From a bacterium (GTDB taxonomy: Bacteria > Acidobacteriota > HRBIN11 > JAKEFK01), in contig JAKEFK010000390.1 in assembly GCA_022616075.1 (NCBI GenBank), forward strand, positions 1 to 32,722: a DNA stretch of 32,722 nucleotides, given 5' to 3'. Made by a program: the position numbers and the translations under genes. Under the pieces are notes generated by a model. That model was not told where the DNA came from. It saw only the letters and a program-made list of their open reading frames with translations, and made no database searches. Shown piece after piece: positions 16,411 to 25,370 of the stretch. The first letter of the stretch is position 1. Each line of letters starts with the position of its first letter.

Positions 16411-17375
16411 GTACTACACCGGAGACATCCAGCTTGCAGAATGGTATCAAAAAGGATAATCCCAGAGCGTCCGTAATTGTGGTAACTCGCAACCGTGCCG
16501 ATTCATTGGAGAGGGCGTTGCGAGCCTTGCAAAAATTGGATTATCCCAACTATGAGATTCTGGTGGTGGATAATGACTCAAAAGATAATACTACGAGCGT
16601 TATAGAGCAGTATGGCGCGAAACGTGTTTTCAGTCCTTCCCGGTTTGGGATCGGTTACTGCCGGCGCAGAGGTGTGGAATCGGCGCAGGGAGAAATTATA
16701 GCGTTTTGTGACGACGATTGCGTTCCGGCTAGCGATTGGTTGAGCTGTTTTGTGGAACGCTTCAATCAGGAGCCGGATGTACATTTGTTAGGTGGGCAGG
16801 TGATTAACATTGGATTTCCTGATAAGGATGGTTATGGCGATGCCAAGCGCTATAAGGGAAGATCCAAGCTGAGCCGGAATGGAAGGCTCGTTTTTGTCGA
16901 AGATCCCAAAGATGCCGAATTCTTCGGAAATATGAACCTGGCCTTTCGAAAGAAGAGCGTTGTGAGTGTTGGAGGCTACGATCCTTTTTTCAACGTGATG
17001 GCAGAAATAGACTTGCAGGTACGCTTACGGAAGAATGGTTTTAAAATCTCATTTGAGCCCCGAGCAATATCGGAACATCATTACACCGGCGTTCATTTGA
17101 AGGGTAGGCATTTCTTCCATGGCCCACAGCTGGTTCGCTTGTATCTTTGTCTGAAACATTTTCGTCCCGAAAAAACCGGTGACTGGTTCAGATTTCTGGG
17201 ATATGAAATCCGATTGCTTTCCCGCGATCTTCTCACTGTTTTAAGAAAGAGCGGTGGAGCCGTGTTAAAAGGCCAGTTCAGCAATCTACTTTCCGTTCCT
17301 GCGGAAGGATTAAGAGCAGTCAGCGCGCGACTCGCTATTCCCTGGCTTCTGTGGCGTGCAAGGTCGGCGAGGTGA
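16407..17375 (+). CDS. Family 2 glycosyltransferase
   Basis: 322 residues. The GT-A nucleotide-sugar domain opens with ASVIVVTRNRADSLERAL, has ILVVDNDSKDNT, and the metal-binding D102-D-D104 in IIAFCDDDCVPASDW. Acceptor-side features FFGNMNLAFRKKSV and GGYDPFFNVMAEIDLQVRLR follow. It likely moves a sugar from a nucleotide donor to the growing glycan at the cytoplasmic face; C-terminal residues 250-322 are basic and amphipathic. The open frame extends upstream to 16278 inside the methyltransferase gene, but the ATG at 16407 forms the ATGA overlap and the domain begins about 20 residues later, so this start is chosen. Confidence 0.92.
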   Translation: MSTTPETSSLQNGIKKDNPRASVIVVTRNRADSLERALRALQKLDYPNYEILVVDNDSKDNTTSVIEQYGAKRVFSPSRFGIGYCRRRGVESAQGEIIAFCDDDCVPASDWLSCFVERFNQEPDVHLLGGQVINIGFPDKDGYGDAKRYKGRSKLSRNGRLVFVEDPKDAEFFGNMNLAFRKKSVVSVGGYDPFFNVMAEIDLQVRLRKNGFKISFEPRAISEHHYTGVHLKGRHFFHGPQLVRLYLCLKHFRPEKTGDWFRFLGYEIRLLSRDLLTVLRKSGGAVLKGQFSNLLSVPAEGLRAVSARLAIPWLLWRARSAR

Positions 17376-17376
17376 C

Positions 17377-18345
17377 ATGGTATTGCCGATAATCTCCGTA
17401 GCAATTTGCACATTCAACAGGGCTGAACTATTAGCGACTGTATTGGAGACTGCATGCAATCAAAGCCTCCCTCAAGATGAGTACGAAATCCTTGTGATTG
17501 ATAACAACTCCACAGACGCAACTGCAGAAGTTGTCAAAAGAACAATGCGCACCTATTCGAACGTGCGCTATTTTGTCGAAGTAAGTCAAGGACTATCTCA
17601 TGCCCGCAATCGGGGATGGCAAGAAGCTCGCGGAGAATATGTAGCGTATACGGATGATGACTGCAAGCTTCCACGGGAATGGCTGGCCGTAGCGAAAGAG
17701 ATCATCCGCAAACAAAATCCCGAAATGTTTGGCGGACCTTACTATGCATTTTATAATTCAGCGAAGCCACTATGGTTTAAGGACAGTTATGCCTCTTCTG
17801 AGCTGTCCACTGAATCAGTACTGTTAAATGGTCGTAAGTTCCTGCGAGGTCCAAATATGTTTTTTCGGCGTGATCTTCTGGCAAAATTCAATGGGTTTAA
17901 CACAAGCCTTGGTATGACAGGAAAGACGGTCGCTTATGGGGAGGACGGAGAGCTGCAGCGGCGAATTCGAAACCGGATGCCGGAAGCAAAAACTTATTAC
18001 ACCCCGGAGTTGTTCGTATATCATCTGGTCCGTCCGGAAAAAATGACTTTATCCTGGGAAATTCGATCCGCAATTGGAAAGGGTCGTTCGCGCTATCTGG
18101 AAATGAAGGGCGCTCCTGGCGATGTTCTGCCGGTTGTGATACTCAAGGGTCTCAAAATATTGCTCCTTTGCTGTGCTCAAGCTGCCGGTGGTTTTCTCTT
18201 CCGTGATCGTTCCAGATACCCTTACTATCGCAGCTACCTTTATGAGCATATAGTATGGCGGCTCGCTGGTCTGGGAAGGTTGTACGAACAACTTCGAAGA
18301 TCAGGCGATAAGCCAATGAAAACTCAAAGTTTTGAGGCGCTTTAA
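17377..18345 (+). CDS. Family 2 glycosyltransferase
   Basis: 322 residues from the ATG at 17377, preceded by GGCGAGG at close spacing; an in-frame GTG at 17356 would overlap the previous gene by 20 bases. GT-A features are ISVAICTFNRAELLATVL, ILVIDNNSTDATAEVV, LSHARNRGWQEARGEYVAY and D93-D-D95 in YTDDDCKLP. The region FLRGPNMFFRRDLL and YGEDGELQRRIRNR is the usual acceptor and catalytic part. The enzyme probably extends the surface glycan. It is related to the preceding GT2 but not a close copy, and abuts the next gene, whose GTG follows its stop directly. Confidence 0.92.
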   Translation: MVLPIISVAICTFNRAELLATVLETACNQSLPQDEYEILVIDNNSTDATAEVVKRTMRTYSNVRYFVEVSQGLSHARNRGWQEARGEYVAYTDDDCKLPREWLAVAKEIIRKQNPEMFGGPYYAFYNSAKPLWFKDSYASSELSTESVLLNGRKFLRGPNMFFRRDLLAKFNGFNTSLGMTGKTVAYGEDGELQRRIRNRMPEAKTYYTPELFVYHLVRPEKMTLSWEIRSAIGKGRSRYLEMKGAPGDVLPVVILKGLKILLLCCAQAAGGFLFRDRSRYPYYRSYLYEHIVWRLAGLGRLYEQLRRSGDKPMKTQSFEAL

Positions 18346-19260
18346 GTGCACCATCGCAAAGTTGCCTTCGTTATGGGAATCGGTCATTCTGGATCGACGC
18401 TACTGGATCTCATTTTAAGCAGCCATCCCCGTGCTTTCTCTCTTGGTGAATTTTGGTATTTTCCTGAGAAACTCAAAGACCCTTCTGGAATCTGCAGTTT
18501 GTGCGGAACGAAATGTCCATTCTGGTATAAACAGGCATCTTTAGAATTGATACAAAAATACTTTAGGTGGGGGGACGGAAAAAATAGAAAATTGTTCTCT
18601 TTATACACCTACCTTGGTAGTTTCCGTTGCAATATTTATAAGCATCTGTTTGATTGGACTGATGCGGATCTCCTGGTAGACTCCAGTAAAAAAATCCCGT
18701 GGATTCGCCGGCAATTGAGGCCTTTTTGGTATTGGCGGAACATGAAACCATTCTTGATCTATGTTTGCCGGGACGGCCGAGCCGTTGTGAATTCCTATCT
18801 CCGAAAATATCCTAGCGACAGCATGGCCGTTGCGGCCCGGAACTGGGCGAAAAAAGTTTTGATGATGGAACGTTATTTCGAATCCTTTCCAGAGGAAAGC
18901 AGGATAAAGATTTCCTATGAAAAGCTCGTAACAAATCCCGAAGATGTGATCAGACATCTCTGCCAATCGCTGAACCTTTCTTATCATCCAGAAATGTTGA
19001 AATACTGGAAACACGAACATCATCCGGTGAATGGGAATGCCGGAACTTATTCACTTGTGCTGAAGTATCAAAATAAAAAAGGCGAACAGCCGACGGAAAG
19101 GACCCAAAAATCCATAGGACTTGAACCTTCCTTTTATGAACGTCTAGGGTTCCAGATCCGACTCGATCTTCGCTGGCAACACGAGCTCAGCCGGGACCAG
19201 TTGGAGATCTTTGAGTCGATAGCGGGAAAAGTGAATCAAGCGTATATCTATGATATCTAG
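18346..19260 (+). CDS. Sulfotransferase, first of a tandem pair
   Basis: 304 residues from a GTG that immediately follows the TAA of the previous gene. The PAPS loop is FVMGIGHSGSTLLDLIL (residues 8-24), then SSHPRAFSLGEFW. A Cys motif follows: C50-S-L-C53-G-T-K-C57-P-F-W60. The 3'-phosphate site is IYVCRDGRAVVNSYLRKYP. The C terminus has MLKYWKHEHHPVNGN. It is predicted to transfer sulfate from PAPS to a glycan. The three Cys could bind a metal or form a disulfide; similar C-x-C-G motifs occur in this sulfotransferase subgroup. The next gene is a paralog sharing all of these features, so the pair arose by tandem duplication. Confidence 0.9.
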   Translation: MHHRKVAFVMGIGHSGSTLLDLILSSHPRAFSLGEFWYFPEKLKDPSGICSLCGTKCPFWYKQASLELIQKYFRWGDGKNRKLFSLYTYLGSFRCNIYKHLFDWTDADLLVDSSKKIPWIRRQLRPFWYWRNMKPFLIYVCRDGRAVVNSYLRKYPSDSMAVAARNWAKKVLMMERYFESFPEESRIKISYEKLVTNPEDVIRHLCQSLNLSYHPEMLKYWKHEHHPVNGNAGTYSLVLKYQNKKGEQPTERTQKSIGLEPSFYERLGFQIRLDLRWQHELSRDQLEIFESIAGKVNQAYIYDI

Positions 19261-20215
19261 ATCCCCTATGAATGAATCCAAACCGGACGAAAAGGTCACA
19301 AGAAAAGTAATTTTTGTTATGGGAAGCGGACATTCCGGTTCTACCCTATTAGATCTGACTCTGGGGAGTCACTCTCGCGGATTCTCATTAGGTGAGTTTT
19401 CCACTCTCTGCAAAATGGTCAAAAATGGCAAGCTCCAGACCGCAATTTGCAAGATCTGTGGCGAAAATTGTGTGTTCTGGACGAACAGGGTTTCCATTTC
19501 GATATTGGAGTCTTACTTCGGCTGGGGTAATTCCGGAAGCTCGCAAATCGTTGATAAAGTTTACAGCCGCTTCGGAAGCATTCGTCGCAATATCTACAGG
19601 GATCTTTTTCAATGGACTGGCGCCAGCGTTCTAATAGATTCGAGCAAAAGCATATCCTGGATCCGGAGACAGTTGCTTCCCTTCTGGCATTGGAGGGATC
19701 AGGATCCGATTTTGATATATATCTGTCGTGATGGCCGAGCGGTAGTCAATTCGTACCTTCGGAAGTATCCTGAAAAAGATATACATGACGCAGTGAGAGG
19801 TTGGGTAACGCTCACTGAGAAGATGGAAGAATTCTTTCGTGATTTTCGGTCAGACATGCGGATTCGTGTTTCTTACGAGTCGCTCGCCACCGATTCCGAA
19901 AGGATTCTTTCCTCACTATGCGCCTTTCTTAGAATTGATTATGAGCCTGGGATGCTCGAATACTGGAAGCATGAGCATCATGTCCTTCAAAGTAATTCCA
20001 GGGCGAGAAGCCCCATTGTCAGGTATCAAAAACATATGGCACGGGACTCTATTGAAGGTTCATCGCATAGGAAGGATTCAGACCTGAATCAGTCGCTGGG
20101 GCTTGGAATAAAGCTGGACTTAAAATGGAAAGATGAGTTGAGCGCGGAGAATTTAGAGATTTTCGAAAAGATAGCGGGAAGCGTCAACCGGCATTATGCG
20201 TATGAAGAAAAATAA
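19250..20215 (+). CDS. Sulfotransferase, second of a tandem pair
   Basis: 321 residues. It mirrors the preceding gene: PAPS loop VIFVMGSGHSGSTLLDLTL (residues 20-38), Cys motif C67-K-I-C70-G-E-N-C74-V-F-W77, the 3'-phosphate site CRDGRAVVNSYLRKYP (identical over this stretch), and MLEYWKHEHHVLQSN. It differs in an N-terminal extension and in the insert near residues 55-65, so acceptor choice may differ. The start is uncertain: the ATG at 19250 overlaps the previous gene by 11 bases, while another ATG at 19268 lies just downstream; neither has a strong ribosome site. It likely adds sulfate at a second position of the same glycan (inference). Confidence 0.9.
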   Translation: MISRSPMNESKPDEKVTRKVIFVMGSGHSGSTLLDLTLGSHSRGFSLGEFSTLCKMVKNGKLQTAICKICGENCVFWTNRVSISILESYFGWGNSGSSQIVDKVYSRFGSIRRNIYRDLFQWTGASVLIDSSKSISWIRRQLLPFWHWRDQDPILIYICRDGRAVVNSYLRKYPEKDIHDAVRGWVTLTEKMEEFFRDFRSDMRIRVSYESLATDSERILSSLCAFLRIDYEPGMLEYWKHEHHVLQSNSRARSPIVRYQKHMARDSIEGSSHRKDSDLNQSLGLGIKLDLKWKDELSAENLEIFEKIAGSVNRHYAYEEK

Positions 20216-20221
20216 AACAAT

Positions 20222-21124
20222 ATGTCAGGTCAAAAAATAGCTGATTACCCTCCGAGTTCTGTGGAGGACACAGATCAGTCGAAATCTAAACCACCGGAGA
20301 AGGACCTTCCAAAAATAATCATTGAATCCAAGAAGGATTCCTGGTTAATAGACTGGAAGGAATTGTGGCTCTACAAAGATGTGTTTTATTTTCTCGTTTT
20401 ACGAGATATCACCGTTGTCTATAAGCAAACAATTTTAGGATTTGCCTGGGCCATCATCCGGCCCCTTTTCAGCATGGTCCTTTTTTCTCTCGTGTTCGGA
20501 CGCATGGTGAAAGTTCCAACGGATGGTATTCCTTACCCGATTTTTTCTTACGTGGCACTTCTTCCGTGGACCTACTTCTCCTCAGCCATGACTGCATCCA
20601 CCATGAGCCTTCTCACTGATTCCAAATTATTCACGAAGGTGTACTTTCCGAGACTTATTATTCCGATGACCCCGGTCCTAGCAAAGCTGCTTGATTTCGC
20701 TATTGCCTCTATCATGCTCGGCGGAATGATGGCATGGTACGGAACTATGCCGAACATAAATATTTTGTTTTTGCCTTTTCTTCTTATTTTGATGGTCCTC
20801 ACAGCTTCTGGAGTGGGTATGTGGCTGTCCGCATTATCCATTCAGTACCGTGATATCAAACATGCTGCTCCCTTTGTCACACAACTTTTGATGTATGCAG
20901 CTCCCGTTGTCTGGCCCGCTTCGCTGATACCGGATAAATATCGGCTCCTTTACGGGTTGTACCCCATAGCCGGTGTCATTGAAGGATTTCGATCTGCTCT
21001 GCTCGGCAGGACTTCCATGCCGTGGGATTTGATCGTAATCGGCACAATCAGCGCATCCCTGATTGCCTTCTCGGGTGCAATTTATTTCCGCCGTAAGGAG
21101 GACGTTTTTGCCGATGTTGCATAG
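20222..21124 (+). CDS. wzm: ABC-2 type polysaccharide exporter permease (Wzm-like)
   Basis: 300 residues. A hydrophilic N-terminal stretch of about 60 residues precedes six membrane segments. WLYKDVFYFLVLRDITVVYK, QTILGFAWAIIRPLFSMVLF and the later LSIQYRDIKHAAPFVTQLLM are typical of O-antigen and teichoic acid ABC permeases, as is the loop APVVWPASLIPDKYRLLYGL followed by YPIAGVIEGFRSALLG. It should pair with the Wzt-like ATPase at 12588-13868 to move lipid-linked glycan across the inner membrane. Unusually the two are on opposite strands and about 6 kb apart. No strong ribosome site is seen before the ATG. Confidence 0.93.
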   Translation: MSGQKIADYPPSSVEDTDQSKSKPPEKDLPKIIIESKKDSWLIDWKELWLYKDVFYFLVLRDITVVYKQTILGFAWAIIRPLFSMVLFSLVFGRMVKVPTDGIPYPIFSYVALLPWTYFSSAMTASTMSLLTDSKLFTKVYFPRLIIPMTPVLAKLLDFAIASIMLGGMMAWYGTMPNINILFLPFLLILMVLTASGVGMWLSALSIQYRDIKHAAPFVTQLLMYAAPVVWPASLIPDKYRLLYGLYPIAGVIEGFRSALLGRTSMPWDLIVIGTISASLIAFSGAIYFRRKEDVFADVA

Positions 21125-21149
21125 GATCGCCTTCACTTGATAACGACCT

Positions 21150-21183
21150 CGACTGCAGCTTTGAAGTTCCGAACCGACTGCAG
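21150..21183. repeat. Short direct repeat in the wzm-GT4 spacer
   Basis: The nine-base word CGACTGCAG occurs at 21150-21158 and again at 21175-21183, 25 bases apart, inside the only spacer of more than 60 bases in this part of the operon (21125-21194). It could be a regulator site or a small duplication; chance is also possible. Confidence 0.25.
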
Positions 21184-21194
21184 ATAAATCAGAG

Positions 21195-22337
21195 ATGAAT
21201 ATCTGGTACGTTAGTAATTCCAGGGTTCCCTCCCGCAACGCAAATAGTATCCATGTTATGAGGATGTGTCAGGCCTACGCTGATCTCGGTCACAAAGTGA
21301 CCCTTTTGGTACCAGACTGGAAGGTGGGTATCGAACAGGGAGTTGCAGATCCTTATTCGTTTTATGGTGTTTATAGTAATTTTGCGATACGAAAGGTTCC
21401 AATTCCACGCTGGAAGCCACTTGATTTTCTTCATCGTACAGTTGTTATGCCTCTCGTCGCCGTAACCGGCAAGCCAAATTTAATTCATTCGCGCAGCTTA
21501 TCTGCCGCATGGGGTTTGACGAAGTTATTCCGCGTAGCAACGATTCTGGAGTTACATCAGCCAATCACAAATCCAAAACGGAACGCCCTGTTCCGGCAGA
21601 TAGTTACCAGCAAGAGAACCATGGCCCTAGTTATGGTCACTCATATGATGGCAAATCAATTGCGCGCGAGTCTGCCAAATCATCTAACAATCATTGTGGC
21701 GCCAGACGGTGTGGACGAAGGTTGGGTGAATCAGAAACTTTCAATCCCGGAAGCTCGCAATCGGATCAATCTCTCAGAATCAGAACGGCGTGTAGTCGTG
21801 TATGCAGGTCATCTTTATCCCGGAAGGGGAATCGATTTGATCTTTCAAATCGCCGCTAAACTTCCAGATCATCTCTTCATTATTGTAGGCGGCCGTGAGA
21901 CGGAGCTTTCCCATTATCGGCGGAAGTTGGATAATTTAACAAATCTGAAGTTGCTTGGATTTAAGCCGCCTGCCGATGTATTCGCGTTTCTTCAGGCTGC
22001 CAATGTGCTTTTGATGCCATACGGGGACCGGGTAGAAGCATCTGGAGGAGGAGACATTGCGTCGTTTACGTCTCCTATGAAAATGTTTGAATACATGGCT
22101 GCGGGGCGACCAATTCTGGCATCAAATCTACCGATCCTCAAAGAAGTTCTCACAAATGGAAGCAATGCGTTACTGTTACCTTACAATCAGCCGGAACTTT
22201 GGATCGACGCTTTGAAGCGGCTTCAGAACGATTCCATATTGGAGCAAAGCCTTGGACAGACAGCAAGTGAAGTTGTAGCACAATACACGTGGACGAACCG
22301 GGCGAAGCATGTATTGTATCAATGCGGTTTTGCATAA
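21195..22337 (+). CDS. Family 4 glycosyltransferase
   Basis: 380 residues in the GT-B fold. The N-terminal domain starts MNIWYVSNSRVPSRNANSIH with the usual loop, MRMCQAYADLGHKVTLLVPD. The C-terminal Rossmann domain starts near residue 200 with RRVVVYAGHLYPGRGIDLIF; the donor-binding region is FTSPMKMFEYMAAGRPILAS, where K and E stand in the positions used by GT4 enzymes for the nucleotide sugar. A retaining transfer of a sugar onto the glycan is predicted. A weak AGAG precedes the ATG. It is the first gene after the 70-base spacer, which might hold an internal promoter. Confidence 0.9.
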   Translation: MNIWYVSNSRVPSRNANSIHVMRMCQAYADLGHKVTLLVPDWKVGIEQGVADPYSFYGVYSNFAIRKVPIPRWKPLDFLHRTVVMPLVAVTGKPNLIHSRSLSAAWGLTKLFRVATILELHQPITNPKRNALFRQIVTSKRTMALVMVTHMMANQLRASLPNHLTIIVAPDGVDEGWVNQKLSIPEARNRINLSESERRVVVYAGHLYPGRGIDLIFQIAAKLPDHLFIIVGGRETELSHYRRKLDNLTNLKLLGFKPPADVFAFLQAANVLLMPYGDRVEASGGGDIASFTSPMKMFEYMAAGRPILASNLPILKEVLTNGSNALLLPYNQPELWIDALKRLQNDSILEQSLGQTASEVVAQYTWTNRAKHVLYQCGFA

Positions 22338-22349
22338 ACCCTCCATCAA

Positions 22350-23285
22350 ATGAAGCTGGCCGCGTTCCTTATTAGTTTCAACCGTCCAGAGATCCTTCGC
22401 GAAACGATCCATCAAATACTGCAACAAACACGCCCTCCGGATCTATTACTGGTGGTTGACAACGGTAATTCGAGAGAGACAGAAAAGATTGTTCAGAATT
22501 ACTCCAATAGAAATGTGATCTATCAGGCAATGGAGCAGAATGTCGGTCCGGCCGGAGCTTCTGCGTACGCGCTCACTCGTCTCGTGGCCCAGGGATATGA
22601 GTGGATTTACTGGGGCGATGAAGATGATCCTCCCGAATTCCCTGATATTTTTGAGCGTCTCATGACAATCGCTGAGAATGTAGAAGACGATGTTGCGGGT
22701 ATCGGCGCCGTTGGTGCACGATTCAACTGGAAGATAGGAGAGTCTGAAAGACTGAAAGATGAACAGTTGGTAGGAATAGTGGAGGTGGATACTATTGGAG
22801 GTAACAGCCAGTTGATCCTACGGAACAGAGCTGTTCGAGAAGCGGGACTCCCGGATTCGCGACTTTTTTTTGGTTCGTATGAGCCGGAATATTGTTTGCG
22901 AGTTAGAAGAGCAGGCTTTCGATTTCTAGTAGACGGCCAACTCATGTGGAAACATAGAGAAAAAAAGGGACGTTTGAAATTGAAACGGACCCGTAGTTGG
23001 ATTTCTAAATATCCGTCGGCCTTAATCTGGAGACGGTACTACAGAACCAGGAACTACATTTTCATGATGCGCAAAACTTTTTCGCGACCGGATCTGGCGC
23101 GGCGTGAAACCATGAAAGCGATTGCCAGAACACTTTTTTCCTGGTTTCGGGGAATTCCTTATGGCGCAGCTTTTAGCCGCCTGCAATTGCTCGCAGTGCT
23201 TGATGGATATCGAGGCCGCATGGGCCGTACGGTTATCGCGCGGCCAAAAGAATCCGATTCTCTGCGGGAAGAGCTTCCTGCATAA
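22350..23285 (+). CDS. Family 2 glycosyltransferase (rhamnosyl/galactofuranosyl-type)
   Basis: 311 residues. It starts MKLAAFLISFNRPEILRETI; DLLLVVDNGNSRETEKIV and QNVGPAGASAYALTRLVAQG follow, and the acidic metal site is G89-D-E-D-D93 in YWGDEDDPPEF. The arrangement N-x-G-x-x-x-x with W-x-D-D-D/E and a later EPEYCLRVRRAGFR recalls rhamnosyl- and galactofuranosyltransferases. The donor sugar cannot be read from the sequence. It follows the GT4 gene by 12 bases and precedes the deacetylase by four. Confidence 0.9.
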   Translation: MKLAAFLISFNRPEILRETIHQILQQTRPPDLLLVVDNGNSRETEKIVQNYSNRNVIYQAMEQNVGPAGASAYALTRLVAQGYEWIYWGDEDDPPEFPDIFERLMTIAENVEDDVAGIGAVGARFNWKIGESERLKDEQLVGIVEVDTIGGNSQLILRNRAVREAGLPDSRLFFGSYEPEYCLRVRRAGFRFLVDGQLMWKHREKKGRLKLKRTRSWISKYPSALIWRRYYRTRNYIFMMRKTFSRPDLARRETMKAIARTLFSWFRGIPYGAAFSRLQLLAVLDGYRGRMGRTVIARPKESDSLREELPA

Positions 23286-23289
23286 AATA

Positions 23290-24216
23290 ATGAATCAAAA
23301 AATAGGAACCTTTCTTGATGCAATTCTATATCGTTCACCTGCTCAGCCGCTTTTTCTATGGCGAGCCAGTCGAAGATTTGTTGTACTTGCCTACCATGCC
23401 ATTGACGATCCGAACCAGTTTGAACAGCACATTCATTACCTTGTTCAAACAATGCATCCGGTTAGCCTGGACGATGTTCTAAGAGCAATGGCCGGTGGGC
23501 GCGGATTACCGGAGAAAGCTGTTCTTTTGACCTTTGACGATGGGGACAGAACCCTGTTGGATTTATGCAGACCGATTCTAAAAAAAAGAGGAGTTCCTGG
23601 AGTAGGCTTTATTGTTTCCGGTTTGATTGACACTGAAACTGCTCCGTGGTGGGATCAAGTAAAAGAGCTAGTTCGCAAGGGAGGAAGCTTGACTGAGTTT
23701 CCATGCAAGAATCCCGAGGATCTGGTTCGATTGCTAAAAAGAGCTCCGGATGATCAGAGGTTGAAAGCAATCGAGGATCTTCAACGAACTTCGGGAAAGG
23801 AATGCAAACCGCTCCCACAACTGAACAGCCGTGAACTTCCACTTCTTGAATCCTCTGGCATCTCCATCGGAAATCATTCACATACGCATCCCTGCTTTCC
23901 GCGTTGTTCGACTGAGAAAATCTCACATGAGATGTATCGTTCGCATGAAATACTGACCGAAGCTCTTGGTCATGCACCGAAATCGTTCGCTTTTCCAAAT
24001 GGTGATTCTGATGAAAGAGCTGTTCCGTTATTAAAAACGCTGGGATACGAAGCAGCATTTTTGTTTGATCATCGTATCAGTTCCTGGCCTCCCGAAGAAC
24101 CACTTCAGATTTCGCGGGTACGGGTTAATTCCACTACTCGAATGGATCGATTTCGTATCATTTTGAGCGGTCTCCATCCTGCAATTCACCGGGCCAGAAT
24201 TGCTGTCGGCATGTGA
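23290..24216 (+). CDS. Polysaccharide deacetylase, carbohydrate esterase family 4 (NodB fold)
   Basis: 308 residues from the ATG at 23290. Motif 1 is LLTFDDGDR with D83-D84; motif 2 is H196-S-H-T-H200 in IGNHSHTHP; later SFAFPNGDSDERAVPLLKTL corresponds to motif 3 and the barrel end. These are the metal and catalytic residues of CE4 enzymes, which remove N- or O-acetyl groups from glycans. No signal peptide is visible, so it probably acts on a cytoplasmic lipid-linked intermediate, as several enzymes of this subgroup in surface-glycan clusters are thought to do. The open frame extends upstream to 23122 inside the GT2 gene, but the ATG just after that gene's stop fits the family start. Confidence 0.9.
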   Translation: MNQKIGTFLDAILYRSPAQPLFLWRASRRFVVLAYHAIDDPNQFEQHIHYLVQTMHPVSLDDVLRAMAGGRGLPEKAVLLTFDDGDRTLLDLCRPILKKRGVPGVGFIVSGLIDTETAPWWDQVKELVRKGGSLTEFPCKNPEDLVRLLKRAPDDQRLKAIEDLQRTSGKECKPLPQLNSRELPLLESSGISIGNHSHTHPCFPRCSTEKISHEMYRSHEILTEALGHAPKSFAFPNGDSDERAVPLLKTLGYEAAFLFDHRISSWPPEEPLQISRVRVNSTTRMDRFRIILSGLHPAIHRARIAVGM

Positions 24217-25370
24217 TGGTGCCTCTGAAAATCCTTTTCGTGATCGACAGTCTTGGTCGCAGCGGGTCGGAAAGATCTCTAGCCGAGCTACTCCCCTATC
24301 TTGAACGAGCGAGTATTTCCTGCATTATCGTTTGTCTCCGCCAACGGGAAGAAGGAGTTCAAAAAGAGGTTGAGAAACTTGGATTCGATGTCCGAATCCT
24401 GAAGGGGAAAGGATGGTTGTCGCGATTGCGAGAACTTCGGAAGATCATCTTAGCAGAAAAACCTGATCTGATTCACACGACTTTATTTGCATCCAATATT
24501 CTGGGACGCCTGTCTGGAAGGGGCGTTCCAATTCTAAGTAGTCTTGTGAATACGCCGTATGAAGCCATCCGATTTAAGGATCCAAACATTAAGGCCAGGC
24601 GACTTCGAATAGTGAGATGGGTTGATTCGTGGACTGCGCGGTGCTGTACAACGCATTTTCACGCCGTTTCGAAAGCGGCGAAAGAGTCTGCAGTTACGAC
24701 TCTCGGAATCCGGCCGGAAAGAATTACCGTAGTGGAGAGAGGACGCGATCCTGATCGACTCGGTTATCCGGGAAAGGAACGCTCGATGCTTGCTCGAACT
24801 GCTTTGGGTCTCGACGAAAATGACGAAATCATTGTTAACATTGGGCGACTCGAATACCAAAAAGGACAGAAATATCTGTTGGACGCGATCGCCCATTTAC
24901 TTCCCAAACACCCGCGATTAGTACTTCTCATTGCTGGAAGGTCAGGAGTTCTTTCCAGTGAGCTTTCGCAACTGAGCGAAAAGCTTGGATTGAATGGCAG
25001 AGTTCGCTTCCTCGGTTATCGTTCCGATATACCTGAAATTCTTGCAGCGGCAGATGTCTTTGCCTTTCCTTCCTTGTACGAGGGGTTGCCCGGCGCCGTA
25101 ATCGAAGCAATGGCTTTAGGACTTCCCGTAGTTGCATCCAGCATTCCCGCGGTTCTTGAAGTAGTGGAGCCCGGTGGCAATGCGCTGCTGGTACAGCCAG
25201 GATCGGCAATCGAATTTGCTCAGGCACTCGAGACACTTCTGGAGGATCGAAATAAATGCATCACATTCGGAAAACGCAGCAGAGAAATATTTGAAGAACG
25301 ATTTACATTAGATCGATCCGCTTCCAGTATGATTCAGTTGTTTCGTCAGACTGCAGCTACCAGGAAATGA
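24216..25370 (+). CDS. Family 4 glycosyltransferase
   Basis: 384 residues. The start is the ATG of a TGATG overlap with the deacetylase stop; a GTG three bases earlier is also in frame. N-terminal domain: ILFVIDSLGRSGSERSLAEL, with the glycine-rich loop that begins many GT4 enzymes. C-terminal domain: IIVNIGRLEYQKGQKYLLDA, RVRFLGYRSDIPEILAAADV and the E-x7-E motif in YEGLPGAVIEAMALGLPVVA. It adds a sugar to the glycan with retention of configuration (family knowledge); donor and acceptor unknown. The stop overlaps the next ATG (ATGA at 25367-25370). Confidence 0.92.
   Translation: MVPLKILFVIDSLGRSGSERSLAELLPYLERASISCIIVCLRQREEGVQKEVEKLGFDVRILKGKGWLSRLRELRKIILAEKPDLIHTTLFASNILGRLSGRGVPILSSLVNTPYEAIRFKDPNIKARRLRIVRWVDSWTARCCTTHFHAVSKAAKESAVTTLGIRPERITVVERGRDPDRLGYPGKERSMLARTALGLDENDEIIVNIGRLEYQKGQKYLLDAIAHLLPKHPRLVLLIAGRSGVLSSELSQLSEKLGLNGRVRFLGYRSDIPEILAAADVFAFPSLYEGLPGAVIEAMALGLPVVASSIPAVLEVVEPGGNALLVQPGSAIEFAQALETLLEDRNKCITFGKRSREIFEERFTLDRSASSMIQLFRQTAATRK

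Noticed and set aside
23122-23289. Upstream extension of the deacetylase open frame inside the GT2 gene
   Set aside because: It is out of frame with a clear GT2 coding region and the CE4 fold needs nothing before the ATG at 23290.
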